Below, one piece after another: positions 24,887 through 33,711 of a stretch of DNA of 36,302 nt. Every line of letters begins with the position of its first letter. The stretch's first letter is position 1. This stretch comes from Planctomycetota bacterium. Lineage in GTDB: Bacteria; Planctomycetota; UBA1135; GCA-002686595. A program made the position numbers and the translations under genes. The notes under the pieces were generated by a model that did no database searches, was not told the origin of the DNA, and saw nothing but the letters and a program-made list of their open reading frames with translations. The DNA lies in NCBI GenBank assembly GCA_028823345.1, contig JAPKBR010000034.1, positions 1 to 36,302 on the forward strand. Reading direction: 5' to 3'.

Positions 24887-25636
24887 ATGAGCAGCCCCCA
24901 AACCACCCCTGAAGCCCAATCTCCCAAGTTGCCCAGCCCCAAGAAGGATTCCATCTGGGAGGTCTACTGGCCCAGCAAGTACAAGGGACCCCGGGAAGCG
25001 CTCACCGTGGCATCCTTTCCCCCCATCATTTACTTTTGGCCCACCATGGTGATGCTGCTGGTGGGCGGCCTGCTCCAGTCCCTTGGCTGGACTGCAGATA
25101 CCACGGTGGGCTGGCTTGTCACGGGAACCTTGAGCTTCAATTTGCTCGTCACGGTGGTCGATCTGGACCAAAAGAAATTCATCATCAGCCTCTTGCTCGT
25201 CACCCTGGGGTGCGTGGGTTTTTGGGTCGCTAGGGACAAGGAATGGGCCATCCTCGGCAGTTTCACAGTTTGGCTGGCGGATCTCGAACCGACCTATAGC
25301 AGCGACACTCTGTTCTTGCTGCTCGCATCCATCTCGTTCCTGTTTGTGGTGGGCATGATGCGCCCACGACTGAATTACTGGCGTTTTGAACCCAACGAGT
25401 TCACCCACTATGTGCAGCCTTTTGGCAGGGAACAGAGTATTCCTAGAGCCGGCAGCACGGTGACCCGCGAGGTCCCCGACATGCTGGAGTTGCTTTTGCT
25501 GTTCGGGGGTGGTTCATTGGTGGTCCGCCGGGAAGGGCAAGTGGTGGCAAGAATCGAACACGTCCCCTTCCTTGGCCGCCGAATGCAGACCCTTGAAGCA
25601 ATGCTCGGCGTTACCCGCGTCCAGCACGTGGACTGA
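24887..25636 (+). CDS. Four-helix membrane protein with C-terminal cytosolic domain, unknown function
   Basis: The protein has 249 residues. It starts with a hydrophilic Pro/Ser-rich N terminus (about 40 residues). Four hydrophobic segments follow at roughly 43-65, 73-92, 98-115 and 141-158. A C-terminal soluble region (165-249) contains RFEPNEFTHYVQPFG, a loop with Arg/Glu, SLVVRREGQVVARIEHVP, and a final helix (RRMQTLEAMLG). The alternating beta pattern plus last helix resembles a bacterial PH-like domain, but this is only an impression. No known family was recognised. It lies 45 bases after the PRMT-like gene and 34 bases before the aminopeptidase, so a three-gene operon is plausible. Confidence 0.75.
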   Translation: MSSPQTTPEAQSPKLPSPKKDSIWEVYWPSKYKGPREALTVASFPPIIYFWPTMVMLLVGGLLQSLGWTADTTVGWLVTGTLSFNLLVTVVDLDQKKFIISLLLVTLGCVGFWVARDKEWAILGSFTVWLADLEPTYSSDTLFLLLASISFLFVVGMMRPRLNYWRFEPNEFTHYVQPFGREQSIPRAGSTVTREVPDMLELLLLFGGGSLVVRREGQVVARIEHVPFLGRRMQTLEAMLGVTRVQHVD

Positions 25637-25670
25637 TTCACTCTCAAGAAGCCCAACGCCAACCTACACC

Positions 25671-26960
25671 ATGCTGAAACCCGACCTAAGCCAGACCGAA
25701 GACCTGGCCGCCCTGATTGACGCTTCCCCCAGTCCCCGCCTCGCCTGCAAAGAAGTGGCGCGCCGACTAACCGAAGCGGGCTTTCACGAGATCCACGATC
25801 GAGACTCCTGGGACAACATCGAGGGGGGCTGGTTTGTACGTCGGGCGGGCTCACTGCATGCAGGCTTTGAACCAGCAAGCATGGACAAGACCCGGGGCTT
25901 TCGGCTACTGGGCGCCCACACGGACAGCCCGAACCTGCGGCTCAAGCCAAAGCCCGACAGCGGGCGCGTGGGCTACAGGCAGTTGGGCATCGAGGTATAC
26001 GGGGGCGCCCTACTCAACTCCTGGCTAGACCGCGACCTTGGGCTTTCTGGAACGGTATGGCTCGATGGCGACAACCAACCGAGCCCTTTGGATTTTCACC
26101 TGGACGAACCTCTTCTTCGAGTTCCCCAATTGGCCATCCACCTGCATAGAGAGCTGCGTACAGAGGGTTTGAAGCTCAACGCCCAAACCCACATGACGCC
26201 GGTCTTTGGCCTTGGTAAGCAAAAGGAAGGGGACTTTCAGGAGTGGCTCTGCGAGCGCTTAGACATCGATCCGAAGAGCGCACTCTCGTTTGAGATCATG
26301 ACCCACGACTTGACCCCCTCTCGACTGACGGGGCCCAATCGCGAGTTTCTCAGCGCTCCCAGACTCGACAATTTGCTGTCCACTTGGGCCGCCACCATGA
26401 GCCTTTTGAATTGCGCCAAGAAAGACCTTGAGCGCGCCACGGTGATTACTCTTTTCGATCACGAAGAAGTCGGTTCCTCGTCCCGCAGCGGAGCTCAAGG
26501 TCCGCACCTGCGCCACATTCTGGAGCGCCTGATCTTGCAGCGTGGAGGCAACCGTGAGGATTACCTGCGCGCCCTAGCTGACTCCGTCTGTGTTTCCGCC
26601 GACATGGCCCATGCAGTACACCCCAACTATGCGGACAAGCACGATCCGCACCACCAGGTTGCTATCAATGCTGGACCGGTGATCAAGGTCAACCAGAACA
26701 TGCGTTATGCCTCGGAGGGCGAGACCCAAGCCCTCTTCGAGCAGGCCTGCCGTACAGCAGAGGTGCCTTTCCAGAAATGGTCCATGCGTTCCGACTTGGC
26801 TTGCGGATCCACTATCGGCCCCTTGACCGCTATGAACCTGGGCATCGGCGTGGTGGACGTGGGCTGTCCCCAATTGGCCATGCACAGCGCCAGGGAGTTC
26901 GCCGGGTCCGCGGATCCAGGCTGGATGGTGGCCGCCATGACCACGTTCTGCCAGAACTGA
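25671..26960 (+). CDS. apeB: M18-family metallo-aminopeptidase
   Basis: The protein has 429 residues, the usual M18 length. It removes N-terminal residues, typically acidic or neutral, from peptides in the cytoplasm using two zinc ions. Metal and catalytic motifs are visible: GAHTDSPNLRLKP (His83, Asp85), SAPRLDNLLS (Asp233), DHEEVGSSS (Glu265/Glu266), SADMAHAVHPNY (Asp311) and MHSARE (His404). DLACGSTIGPLTA near 375-387 is also typical. ATG 25671 follows a CACC leader; a longer frame upstream overlaps the preceding gene and has no family similarity. It closes the plus-strand run begun by the PRMT-like gene and converges on the SUI1 gene 43 bases away. Confidence 0.95.
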   Translation: MLKPDLSQTEDLAALIDASPSPRLACKEVARRLTEAGFHEIHDRDSWDNIEGGWFVRRAGSLHAGFEPASMDKTRGFRLLGAHTDSPNLRLKPKPDSGRVGYRQLGIEVYGGALLNSWLDRDLGLSGTVWLDGDNQPSPLDFHLDEPLLRVPQLAIHLHRELRTEGLKLNAQTHMTPVFGLGKQKEGDFQEWLCERLDIDPKSALSFEIMTHDLTPSRLTGPNREFLSAPRLDNLLSTWAATMSLLNCAKKDLERATVITLFDHEEVGSSSRSGAQGPHLRHILERLILQRGGNREDYLRALADSVCVSADMAHAVHPNYADKHDPHHQVAINAGPVIKVNQNMRYASEGETQALFEQACRTAEVPFQKWSMRSDLACGSTIGPLTAMNLGIGVVDVGCPQLAMHSAREFAGSADPGWMVAAMTTFCQN

Positions 26961-27003
26961 GCCCAGCTCTGATCTGTCACGGGCTTTGGGTCCGGCGCTC
27001 CAA

Positions 27004-27411
27004 TCAATTGGTTCGGCGGCCCAGATAGCCCAAACCCGTGAGCCAACCCAGGACCCGATCCGCTTGGTCCCCTTGGATCACCAGATTGTCCCCCTCGATA
27101 CGCGCTCCCGTGCCCAGGGCCTTCTTGGCAGACTGGACCAGGGTCTCCCGGTCCGGGGGGTTGAGCCCAAGGACCATGATCACGCCCTTGCCCCCGCGCC
27201 CCTTGCGCTCTCGCTGAACAAGAACTTCGGGGTGCCCTGAGGGCTGCCCGGATGGAACAGAATCACCCCCTGTAGTGCCTAACGGGGTATTTTCCGCACT
27301 TCCAGAACCTCCTTTGGTACCACCGGCGAGCCCGGAAAATGGGCTGTGCCCTAGGCCCTCGGGCTTCCCCTCCAACTTCCGTCGGTCACCGTGCTTTCCT
27401 GATTGGGCCAT
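27004..27411 (-). CDS. yciH: SUI1/eIF1-like translation factor (YciH family)
   Basis: The protein has 135 residues. The N-terminal ~60 are low-complexity, Gly/Ser/Pro-rich and probably disordered. The SUI1 domain occupies about 66-132: RERKGRGGKGVIMVLGLN, then the segment ending KKALGTGARIEGDNLVIQGDQ, then VLGWLTGLGYLGRR. These match the basic loop and the GTG/IQGD core of eIF1-type proteins. Bacterial members are thought to influence translation start-site fidelity; this is family knowledge. ATG 27411 is the only good start. It stands alone, divergent from the large lipoprotein gene at 27810. Confidence 0.88.
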   Translation of the reverse strand: MAQSGKHGDRRKLEGKPEGLGHSPFSGLAGGTKGGSGSAENTPLGTTGGDSVPSGQPSGHPEVLVQRERKGRGGKGVIMVLGLNPPDRETLVQSAKKALGTGARIEGDNLVIQGDQADRVLGWLTGLGYLGRRTN

Positions 27412-27809
27412 GGCCTATTCTAGCCCGGAGGGTCGGTCCGCTGGGGAGGTTGGGCGACACCGTTGAGATTCACCCAGTGTTCATGAGCGGTATCGCACCA
27501 TAAGGGGCAAAACTCCCCGTCCTATGCCTTGGAAACCGTTGCCTGATGGGGTTGTCAGCCCTATGGTATGGGGCTGAACGTCGATCGAGCCTGGACCAGA
27601 ATTTGCAATCCCTCAGAGGCCATCCTCTTAGCCGCCACCGGGCATCCAACGGGTACCTACCCAATGGACGTTAGAACGACGATCCCCCCCAATCCCCAAT
27701 CCTCCGAGACCCGCGAGTCCCAGCGACTAGCGCACCCTAGATCCAACCGGCAGCCCTTCTGGGTTGCCAGCCCCCAGCATTCTCACAGTAGGCCACCTGG
27801 CCTTCAAAG
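27412..27809. other. Non-coding stretch upstream of the large lipoprotein gene
   Basis: This 398-base gap separates the divergent SUI1 and large-lipoprotein genes and should hold both promoters and possibly a leader RNA. The only structure I see is a small inverted repeat at 27556-27576 (cagccc/gggctg, 9-base loop) without a U tract. I recognise no tRNA, no riboswitch and no convincing ORF. Confidence 0.5.
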
Positions 27810-30800
27810 ATGACCCGTCAAGCAACGAGCACAATGCAATCCCTCAAGGCGAACCACTCACACCAGTCCACCACCCGTTCAGGCTGGAGCCTGACTCTGC
27901 TGGGGACTTCTCTTCTCGCTCTCACCGTCGCCTGCAACGACACGGTGACCCCCGAGATCATCACCAGTAACCCGGGCTCTGTCATCGTCAACCCCGGCAA
28001 CGGCCGGCGAGTGATCGTGGACGAATCCAGGGGCGGCCTAACCCCCGACCTGCGCATGACCCGAATCTCCTGGGGGCGCTTGGTGGATGTGTTCGCCTTC
28101 ATGCCCAACGGCGATAAGGTGTTGACCAACGTGGATCTCTTGATCGACCCCAGCATTCAAACCACCTTGGGATACGAACTCAACACCACGACCCTTACAG
28201 GCCGCGACCAGTTGACGATTCTCAACACCCTTGACGGGGGTTCCAGCGAGGCCGCCTTCAACGCGATTCTACGCCAACTCTCCGAGGGTCTCGAGCCTCT
28301 TTCGGATGTGGGCTTCGCCACCAGCGGTTTCTTCACCGCCATTCCCCGCAACGCGGCTTTGCAAATCACTTTCAATGACCTGCTGGATCCCACGACGATC
28401 AACGAACGCAGCTTGCGCGTGTTGGTGGGAGCCCCGGCCACGATTCCCTTCGAGTCGCGAATCATCATTGACCCCAACCACGGAGACGTACTGGACACAA
28501 ACCTTGACGGCTCCCCGACCTTCCATAGCACCCGCGTGGTGATCGACCTGGCTATCAGCGAAGTGGAGTCGTTCTCTGCCGACCCGCCCCTGGCTCCAAA
28601 CGCCATTGGTCTCCCCGCCAGCGTCAGTGCCATCGTGTCCAACTTCCAACTGCGGATCCCCACGGTTGTGGATCTCTTGCTCGGTCAAGACGTTTTGGTT
28701 TCCAACCTCAGTTCGCACACAATCCAAGCGACGGGCGCAGGCACTGTGGACTATTCGGACAGCGTGACACCGATCATGCGCAACGCACGCTCGGGCGGCA
28801 GCGAAGGCCTGACCGGGGATGCCTACAACGGATTCCTGATCGACAACACGTCCCCGAAGATCGTGGGCGTTTTTGATGGGGCGATTGTCCAAGCTCCTCA
28901 GCAAGATTCAGCTCTGCCCACCCAGTTCTTCATTCCGGTGGTGCGCTTTGACTCGCAAAACTGTGCCCAACAACTCTTTGAAGGGGACCTCTTGATTCAA
29001 GGAGGGGTGGTGGCCCACGTGGCCGCCCCCTCGTCAAGCCCCTCTGGTCGCGAGATCACAGCGGTCCAGGTTGAGTTGATCCAGTGGCCCCCCGCATGGG
29101 GCGACGATCCCTCCGAGTGGCTCACCTCGTCGGTCCAACCCCTCAAGATGCACTCCGCATGGGACCCGACCCAAGATGGCGGCAAGGAGTCTTGTTTCAT
29201 CACCTTGCGTCCCAACTCCCTCGGCGCACCGGAGAACCCCACATCCCAAGCCCTGGTGTCCACCAAGATTTCCGTGCGATTCAGCGAACCCATGGCCGGC
29301 GATACCATGGAAGCTTACGAGGCCCTACAGATGACCCGCGCGCCCGTGGACCAAAACGATGATTTTGGTTCCCACGACTGGGTAGTTGGCCAAATCCAGG
29401 CGAACACTAGCTTGGACAGTTTTGAGTTTGTCCCGGACCTTCCCCTGGCCCACGTGGCCGGCGCGGCGGAACAGTACCTGTTCTCCATGAACCCCGGCGC
29501 GAACGGTGCCACCGACCTTGCTGGCAATCCCCTGGAAACGGTCCTCCCCGAGGTGGGCATCACCCTTTGGACCGGTGGCGAAGCCGTGGTTAACGGAGGA
29601 CGCGCCAGCCGCTTCACCTCTTACGATGAGGACCTAGAAATTGCTGACCCGAGCGAAGCTGCCTTCCCCTATGCAGAATGGGCTGGCGAGATCACCTTCA
29701 ACTCCGATCTAGGCATCATTCGTCCCCGACCTGTGTCGCGTTTCATGGGTGTGGTTTCCCGCGAACCCGTGGACAGCGCCAATGGCAACTCCGCTTTTAG
29801 TGGTGATGTCACCATCGTGGCCATGCCGGTCAACGCAAATCGAGTCACGACCCCCCTGTCCAGGTTCGGGGCCAAAACCCAGTTTCTCTGGCGCTTCATG
29901 GATGTGGGCTTCAACCTGATTGAACGTGGCCCGGGCCTGGATGTCGACGACCTCACCGACGACCTCTATGTTCCCGACCCCAGCTCCTACAATCTTGACG
30001 TGGAAGGACTTTGGTGGGTCCCGAAGACCGGAACAGCGGTCGTTGACAGCTTCGACCTGTTCGAAATGCGAATGTCCCACGGGTTCTTCATGCCCGACGA
30101 AGCGATCGCCAACCCCCCCGCAGTCATCTCACCCAATTCAGGTCTGGTGCCCACCTTCACGGACAATCAACTCAATCCCCCCGAAGACCCCCAGCGCATC
30201 GTGCATACCCGGGAATTGGGCTACGTCGTCTACCCAGGCGAGCGTATCTTGGTGGGCACGAGTACCAACCTCATGCCCTGGCCGATGAATCGGAATATCC
30301 CTGCCAGCCAGCATCGCTACTACACCTGGCGCGACACTGGACTACGGACCCGAGGCGGACCCGGCAACATTGGAATCGACGGGCTTCGCTGGTTCGAGAA
30401 CAACCCGGAGGTCGCGTTGCCCCTGCAGCCCAACTTCCCAGGCGGTGCCGTAGATTGCGACGATCCCATGATCCCGCCCATCTTTCACCCCTTCTACAGC
30501 GCGGAGCAGATTCAAAGCATCGGCCTGCCTCTGCTCGTAGAGGTCCGCTGCTTCAGCGACCTAGCCGCCAGTGGTGTGAATGACTTTGACACCAACGTTG
30601 CGCCCCCCCCGGCCTACACCGGCCTGCAGCCTTACTTCCGTGCCTTTTCCAGTGGCGGTTACCCCGCTGGCTCCGACGATGCATTGATCATCGACCCGGA
30701 CTTTGAGTCACTGGCCAACGGTGGTTTTGATTCCCTCTCCGTCCCGACCCCGGGAGCTCCAACCCCTGGACTGGACAACTATGTTTACCTGGGTGCCCTC

Positions 30801-31307
30801 GATTTTGTGGTGCGCACCAGCCGCAGCCATTCGGTCTGGTGGGAGGTTCTCGACGCGAATGGACTGACAACAACCTTCGGCCTGATCAACAACCCGAACT
30901 TCAACCCACCGACCCTCGAGCCCCGCCCGGAGCTATTGCCCTCTGGTACAAGTATCGAGGTCTCGTTCAGGGGTGCCACCGGTGTGGATGTTCCCACGCC
31001 CGGCGCAGAGGAAGAGCCCGCATTCCAAGTGCGTCAAGCTGCTACCATGCTTGACCGGTACGGAGACCACTACGTGGACAACTCCTCGATGTGTGACAAC
31101 TCGATCGATCACGATGCTTTTAGCCTCCTAGGTGTTCAGCAAATCAACACTCCGATTGGCTTTTTGGGTGGCTCCGACAGCTGGAAGGAAGACGTGTCCC
31201 AAATCAATGGCTCGTCTTACTACCAAGTGCGCCTAACCTTTATCTCCAACGCCGAAAGCGGGATCTCCCCCCACCTGAGTGCGATCGGATTTACCTGGCA
31301 ACAGTAA
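27810..31307 (+). CDS. Very large exported lipoprotein with Ig-like stretches
   Basis: The protein has 1165 residues. The signal region ends at Cys42 (LLALTVAC, a near-lipobox), so a lipid-anchored surface protein is likely; ATG 27834 is an alternative start. Most of the sequence is beta-rich with many Asn, Pro and Gly. At least two segments resemble SbsA/Big-type Ig-like domains: AALQITFNDLLDPTTINERS at about 180-200, and STKISVRFSEPMAGDTMEAY at about 484-503. Asp/Asn-rich loops such as PNHGDVLDTNLDG could bind calcium. No catalytic motif was found. Large proteins of this kind in planctomycetes are usually annotated hypothetical. A terminator lies downstream. Confidence 0.85.
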   Translation: MTRQATSTMQSLKANHSHQSTTRSGWSLTLLGTSLLALTVACNDTVTPEIITSNPGSVIVNPGNGRRVIVDESRGGLTPDLRMTRISWGRLVDVFAFMPNGDKVLTNVDLLIDPSIQTTLGYELNTTTLTGRDQLTILNTLDGGSSEAAFNAILRQLSEGLEPLSDVGFATSGFFTAIPRNAALQITFNDLLDPTTINERSLRVLVGAPATIPFESRIIIDPNHGDVLDTNLDGSPTFHSTRVVIDLAISEVESFSADPPLAPNAIGLPASVSAIVSNFQLRIPTVVDLLLGQDVLVSNLSSHTIQATGAGTVDYSDSVTPIMRNARSGGSEGLTGDAYNGFLIDNTSPKIVGVFDGAIVQAPQQDSALPTQFFIPVVRFDSQNCAQQLFEGDLLIQGGVVAHVAAPSSSPSGREITAVQVELIQWPPAWGDDPSEWLTSSVQPLKMHSAWDPTQDGGKESCFITLRPNSLGAPENPTSQALVSTKISVRFSEPMAGDTMEAYEALQMTRAPVDQNDDFGSHDWVVGQIQANTSLDSFEFVPDLPLAHVAGAAEQYLFSMNPGANGATDLAGNPLETVLPEVGITLWTGGEAVVNGGRASRFTSYDEDLEIADPSEAAFPYAEWAGEITFNSDLGIIRPRPVSRFMGVVSREPVDSANGNSAFSGDVTIVAMPVNANRVTTPLSRFGAKTQFLWRFMDVGFNLIERGPGLDVDDLTDDLYVPDPSSYNLDVEGLWWVPKTGTAVVDSFDLFEMRMSHGFFMPDEAIANPPAVISPNSGLVPTFTDNQLNPPEDPQRIVHTRELGYVVYPGERILVGTSTNLMPWPMNRNIPASQHRYYTWRDTGLRTRGGPGNIGIDGLRWFENNPEVALPLQPNFPGGAVDCDDPMIPPIFHPFYSAEQIQSIGLPLLVEVRCFSDLAASGVNDFDTNVAPPPAYTGLQPYFRAFSSGGYPAGSDDALIIDPDFESLANGGFDSLSVPTPGAPTPGLDNYVYLGALDFVVRTSRSHSVWWEVLDANGLTTTFGLINNPNFNPPTLEPRPELLPSGTSIEVSFRGATGVDVPTPGAEEEPAFQVRQAATMLDRYGDHYVDNSSMCDNSIDHDAFSLLGVQQINTPIGFLGGSDSWKEDVSQINGSSYYQVRLTFISNAESGISPHLSAIGFTWQQ

Positions 31308-31379
31308 AGGTGGACCGGCCCCGCGCCTAACCGTTCGGGACCGACTGAAGAGCGGACGATTTCTCCAAAACAAAACTGC

Positions 31380-31423
31380 ACCCCGCACCCTGGATTGATC
31401 TCCGGTGTGTGGGGTTTTCTTTT
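31380..31423 (+). terminator. Intrinsic terminator after the large lipoprotein gene
   Basis: An imperfect hairpin (accccgcacc with ggtgtgtggggt, one bulge and a G-U pair) is followed by ttttctttt. It sits 73 bases after the stop codon. The rest of the 344-base gap at 31308-31651 contains no ORF or RNA gene that I can support. Confidence 0.6.
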
Positions 31424-31651
31424 GCCAGCTGTTCCTACGGTCTTGGCAAACCTGATCTCCAGAGAATCCGCCTTCACCCTGAGGTGGCCGGCAAGGACAG
31501 CGCAGCGTCCGCGAGTGAAAACTCTCGTCCCCCTCCGCAGCATTGCGGTCCAAGCCCCCTACGCCGAGCGCAACATGCAGCCCCCTCACCAGCGTGAAAT
31601 CGATTGGGCTTAGCTGGCGGTAGGGAGCAAAAGCCCCCTTTCAAAGAAGTC

Positions 31652-32389
31652 CTAGAGATCCCCGATCTGGTCTGAGATGCCCTGATCCGGGTCCTCCCAA
31701 GCTTCCAGGTCCGTGGGGTGGTGTCGCTGCACACGCAGTACGAGCCAAAGGACTACCAGCAAAAAGGTCCCCACGACAGCCAGAGGTGACCACCAGGGCA
31801 AAAGCCCCCCGGCCAAGTGTTCCTTCAACTCCATAAGCGTAGTGGCCGGTTCCGGGCGCAAGATCACATGCATGCCCCAGCTCCCCAACAACACAACATA
31901 AATAGCCCAGTAGTTCCGCGTAAACCGTGCGCGAATGGCTTGGGTCTTGGTGATCCTAAAGCGGGGTTGGAACAGGTCATCTGCCACCAGATCCCCCCAT
32001 CGTTCCAGGGGACTTGAAAGATCCCGCCGCAAAATAGGTGCGTAGAAGTTCTCCTCCAGCAACCGCACGCGGCTGCGCCACACATCTGCAAAACGGAAGC
32101 GCCGGGCCTCAAAGCCCAGGAACACGGTCACGATAGGAAGGCCCATCAGGACCACCCAGTGGCTATGGGCCCCCTCACCAAACGAAAACGTTAAGAGGCC
32201 TGCACTGGTCAGAACCGCCCAGTTGGTGGTGTTGTCCAAGCGCAGGCGCCAGGCATTTGCCCGATGGAGCTCCCCCCGGTAGAGGTGCACGAGGGCCGAG
32301 ATGTACTCTGCCCGGGTCAGGGGCGAACTCTCATAGTCCACACGATCGTGCGCGCTGGGGCCGTCTTGATCGAATGTTGGAAAGGGCAT
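31652..32389 (-). CDS. DUF2270 family membrane protein
   Basis: The protein has 245 residues and closely follows the DUF2270 pattern: ALVHLYRGELHRANAWRLRLD and NTTNWAVLTSAGLLTFSF at about 31-70, GFEARRFRFADVWRSRVRLLEENFYAP at about 92-118, and RFTRNYWAIYVVLLGSWG at about 154-171. It has three to four hydrophobic segments, the last at about 200-218 (PLAVVGTFLLVVLWLVL). The function of the family is unknown. It lies 215 bases downstream of the coiled-coil gene on the same strand, and that gap contains an inverted repeat. Confidence 0.88.
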   Translation of the reverse strand: MPFPTFDQDGPSAHDRVDYESSPLTRAEYISALVHLYRGELHRANAWRLRLDNTTNWAVLTSAGLLTFSFGEGAHSHWVVLMGLPIVTVFLGFEARRFRFADVWRSRVRLLEENFYAPILRRDLSSPLERWGDLVADDLFQPRFRITKTQAIRARFTRNYWAIYVVLLGSWGMHVILRPEPATTLMELKEHLAGGLLPWWSPLAVVGTFLLVVLWLVLRVQRHHPTDLEAWEDPDQGISDQIGDL

Positions 32390-32479
32390 TGAGCAAGTCT
32401 AGCAACTGCCCTCGGCAGACTCCAAGGTGCAGCGGGATCCCTAGGGAACTTGATTGGCGCATCTGCACCAGCGAAGGCC

Positions 32480-32557
32480 CTAGAAGAAGAACTGCCCGCC
32501 AATGACAACGAGGGTACCGATCTTGCGATCGGCACCCCCGGTAATGTCCTTTTCCAT
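32480..32557 (-). CDS. Possible 25-residue ORF ending like an outer-membrane protein
   Basis: This short frame (ATG 32557, TAG 32480) encodes MEKDITGGADRKIG followed by a beta-type tail that ends in three Phe. A terminal Phe after alternating hydrophobic residues is typical of beta-barrel C termini. The frame stays open upstream into the end of the coiled-coil gene without another ATG nearby. It could be a gene remnant or chance. Confidence 0.2.
   Translation of the reverse strand: MEKDITGGADRKIGTLVVIGGQFFF
32512..32537. repeat. Inverted repeat (hairpin) downstream of the coiled-coil gene
   Basis: The arms are gggt-a-ccgatc and gatcgg-c-accc around the tetraloop ttgc, giving ten pairs with one mismatch. 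It lies 68 bases past the stop of the minus-strand gene at 32605. No U tract is present, so it may be an RNA-stabilising or processing hairpin rather than an intrinsic terminator. Confidence 0.5.
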
Positions 32558-32604
32558 CAAGTAGCCCGAGGGCGACCCGCGAGAGCCTCCCCCGAGAGGT
32601 TCGC

Positions 32605-33492
32605 CTAGCGACCCTCGTTGTGGAGAACCATGACAGAGTTGGAATCGTGGTTCATCGCGGAACCTCCTCCTTGGGGATCCAGGCGACCGGCGCGCAGCTC
32701 CTTGCGGGCCATCTCTTCGTAGTTCACGCGGCCCTCATCCATGGTCAGCACATCCAGGCGTGCCTCTTGTGAGGTGCGGATCTCATTGATGTGGTTGGAG
32801 ATCTGGTCTAGGCTGACCGCATCCCAGGAGCGGATCTTTTCGATGGTCCGGTTACGTTTCTCCATCAGCTCAATCATGCGATCGTTGCGGGCAATCGAAT
32901 CCACCTGGCGCTCAAGCTGGCTCAGTTGAACTTGGAACTGAGCACGCTCAGACTCCAACTGCTCGACCATGCCGGCCAAACGCTGCTCTTGGCCGCTCAG
33001 GGCACGCAGGTCTTCTGAAGCTCCCTGTGCGCGCCCCTCGTTAGCCAAAATGATCTGCTCAAGACTGCGGGCACGGGAATCCTGACGGCTCAACCGTGCA
33101 CGAAGAGTGCTTCCGGTCAGGCTCGCCAATTGGGCGCCGGCGGCGGTGGAGCGCATCTGAGCCAGATCATCTCCGGCCAGCACGATGACCCGATCGGAAA
33201 CCGCGAGCTCTTCTTCCAACTTGGAAATGTCCCGACGCAGAGCAGTAAGGTCCTGACGCACCTCGGCGATGCGCTCGGGGTACTCCTTCTCAATGGCAAC
33301 CAGCTGCCGACGAATGGCAATCGGATCATCGAGGTTCGAATCAATCACCTGGGAAACCCGGGTCTGAAATTCGTGGGCCATGGCGGTTGTGCGGCCCGGA
33401 CCTGCAATGAGGAAAGTACCGCCGGCGATGGCGGTCACGGCGAGAAGCGAAAGAACGGCTGTCTTGGTGATTCCCTTGATGATGCGGAACAT
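32605..33492 (-). CDS. Membrane-anchored coiled-coil protein, unknown function
   Basis: The protein has 295 residues from ATG 33492, which begins directly with a basic N terminus (MFRIIKGITKTAV) and a hydrophobic segment at about 10-30; an in-frame ATG at 33543 would bury this. From about 60 to 230 the sequence is a coiled coil rich in Arg, Glu, Gln, Leu and Ala, with stretches such as DLTALRRDISKLEEELAVSD and QVQLSQLERQVDSIARNDR. The C-terminal ~50 residues are hydrophilic. The anchored coiled-coil plan recalls envelope-spanning or PspA-like proteins, but I recognise no family. It is divergent from the sigma factor gene (219 bases between starts), so it could be a regulatory target of that factor. 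Confidence 0.8.
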   Translation of the reverse strand: MFRIIKGITKTAVLSLLAVTAIAGGTFLIAGPGRTTAMAHEFQTRVSQVIDSNLDDPIAIRRQLVAIEKEYPERIAEVRQDLTALRRDISKLEEELAVSDRVIVLAGDDLAQMRSTAAGAQLASLTGSTLRARLSRQDSRARSLEQIILANEGRAQGASEDLRALSGQEQRLAGMVEQLESERAQFQVQLSQLERQVDSIARNDRMIELMEKRNRTIEKIRSWDAVSLDQISNHINEIRTSQEARLDVLTMDEGRVNYEEMARKELRAGRLDPQGGGSAMNHDSNSVMVLHNEGR

Positions 33493-33711
33493 AGTGTTTG
33501 GCTCTTGTGTGTGGGTTTTCGGTAGAAAAGGGTGAGCCGCCATTGAATGGGGCCCAGCTGTCGGGGTTCAGCTGTCCGGGATGCCCTGGGGCTCCTTGAC
33601 GGCTGCTGTCCTACCTTCATGGGAAAAGCGGGCCAAGCCTTGCACCCTTCCCCAGGATTCCCATATGCGAGAAAAGAGCAATGTTGCGGCGGCGAGGCGT
33701 ATGATGAAGGA

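Noticed and set aside
24824..25408. Minus-strand open frame over the membrane protein gene
   Set aside because: Antisense to a gene with clear membrane-segment pattern; the translation is His/Gln-rich and without protein-like features.
27556..27576. Inverted repeat as a possible riboswitch or terminator
   Set aside because: Only six pairs, a nine-base loop and no U tract or conserved aptamer sequence; noted only within the non-coding stretch.
29709..30080. Minus-strand frames inside the large lipoprotein gene
   Set aside because: Short shadows in a continuous 1165-codon frame; no motifs.
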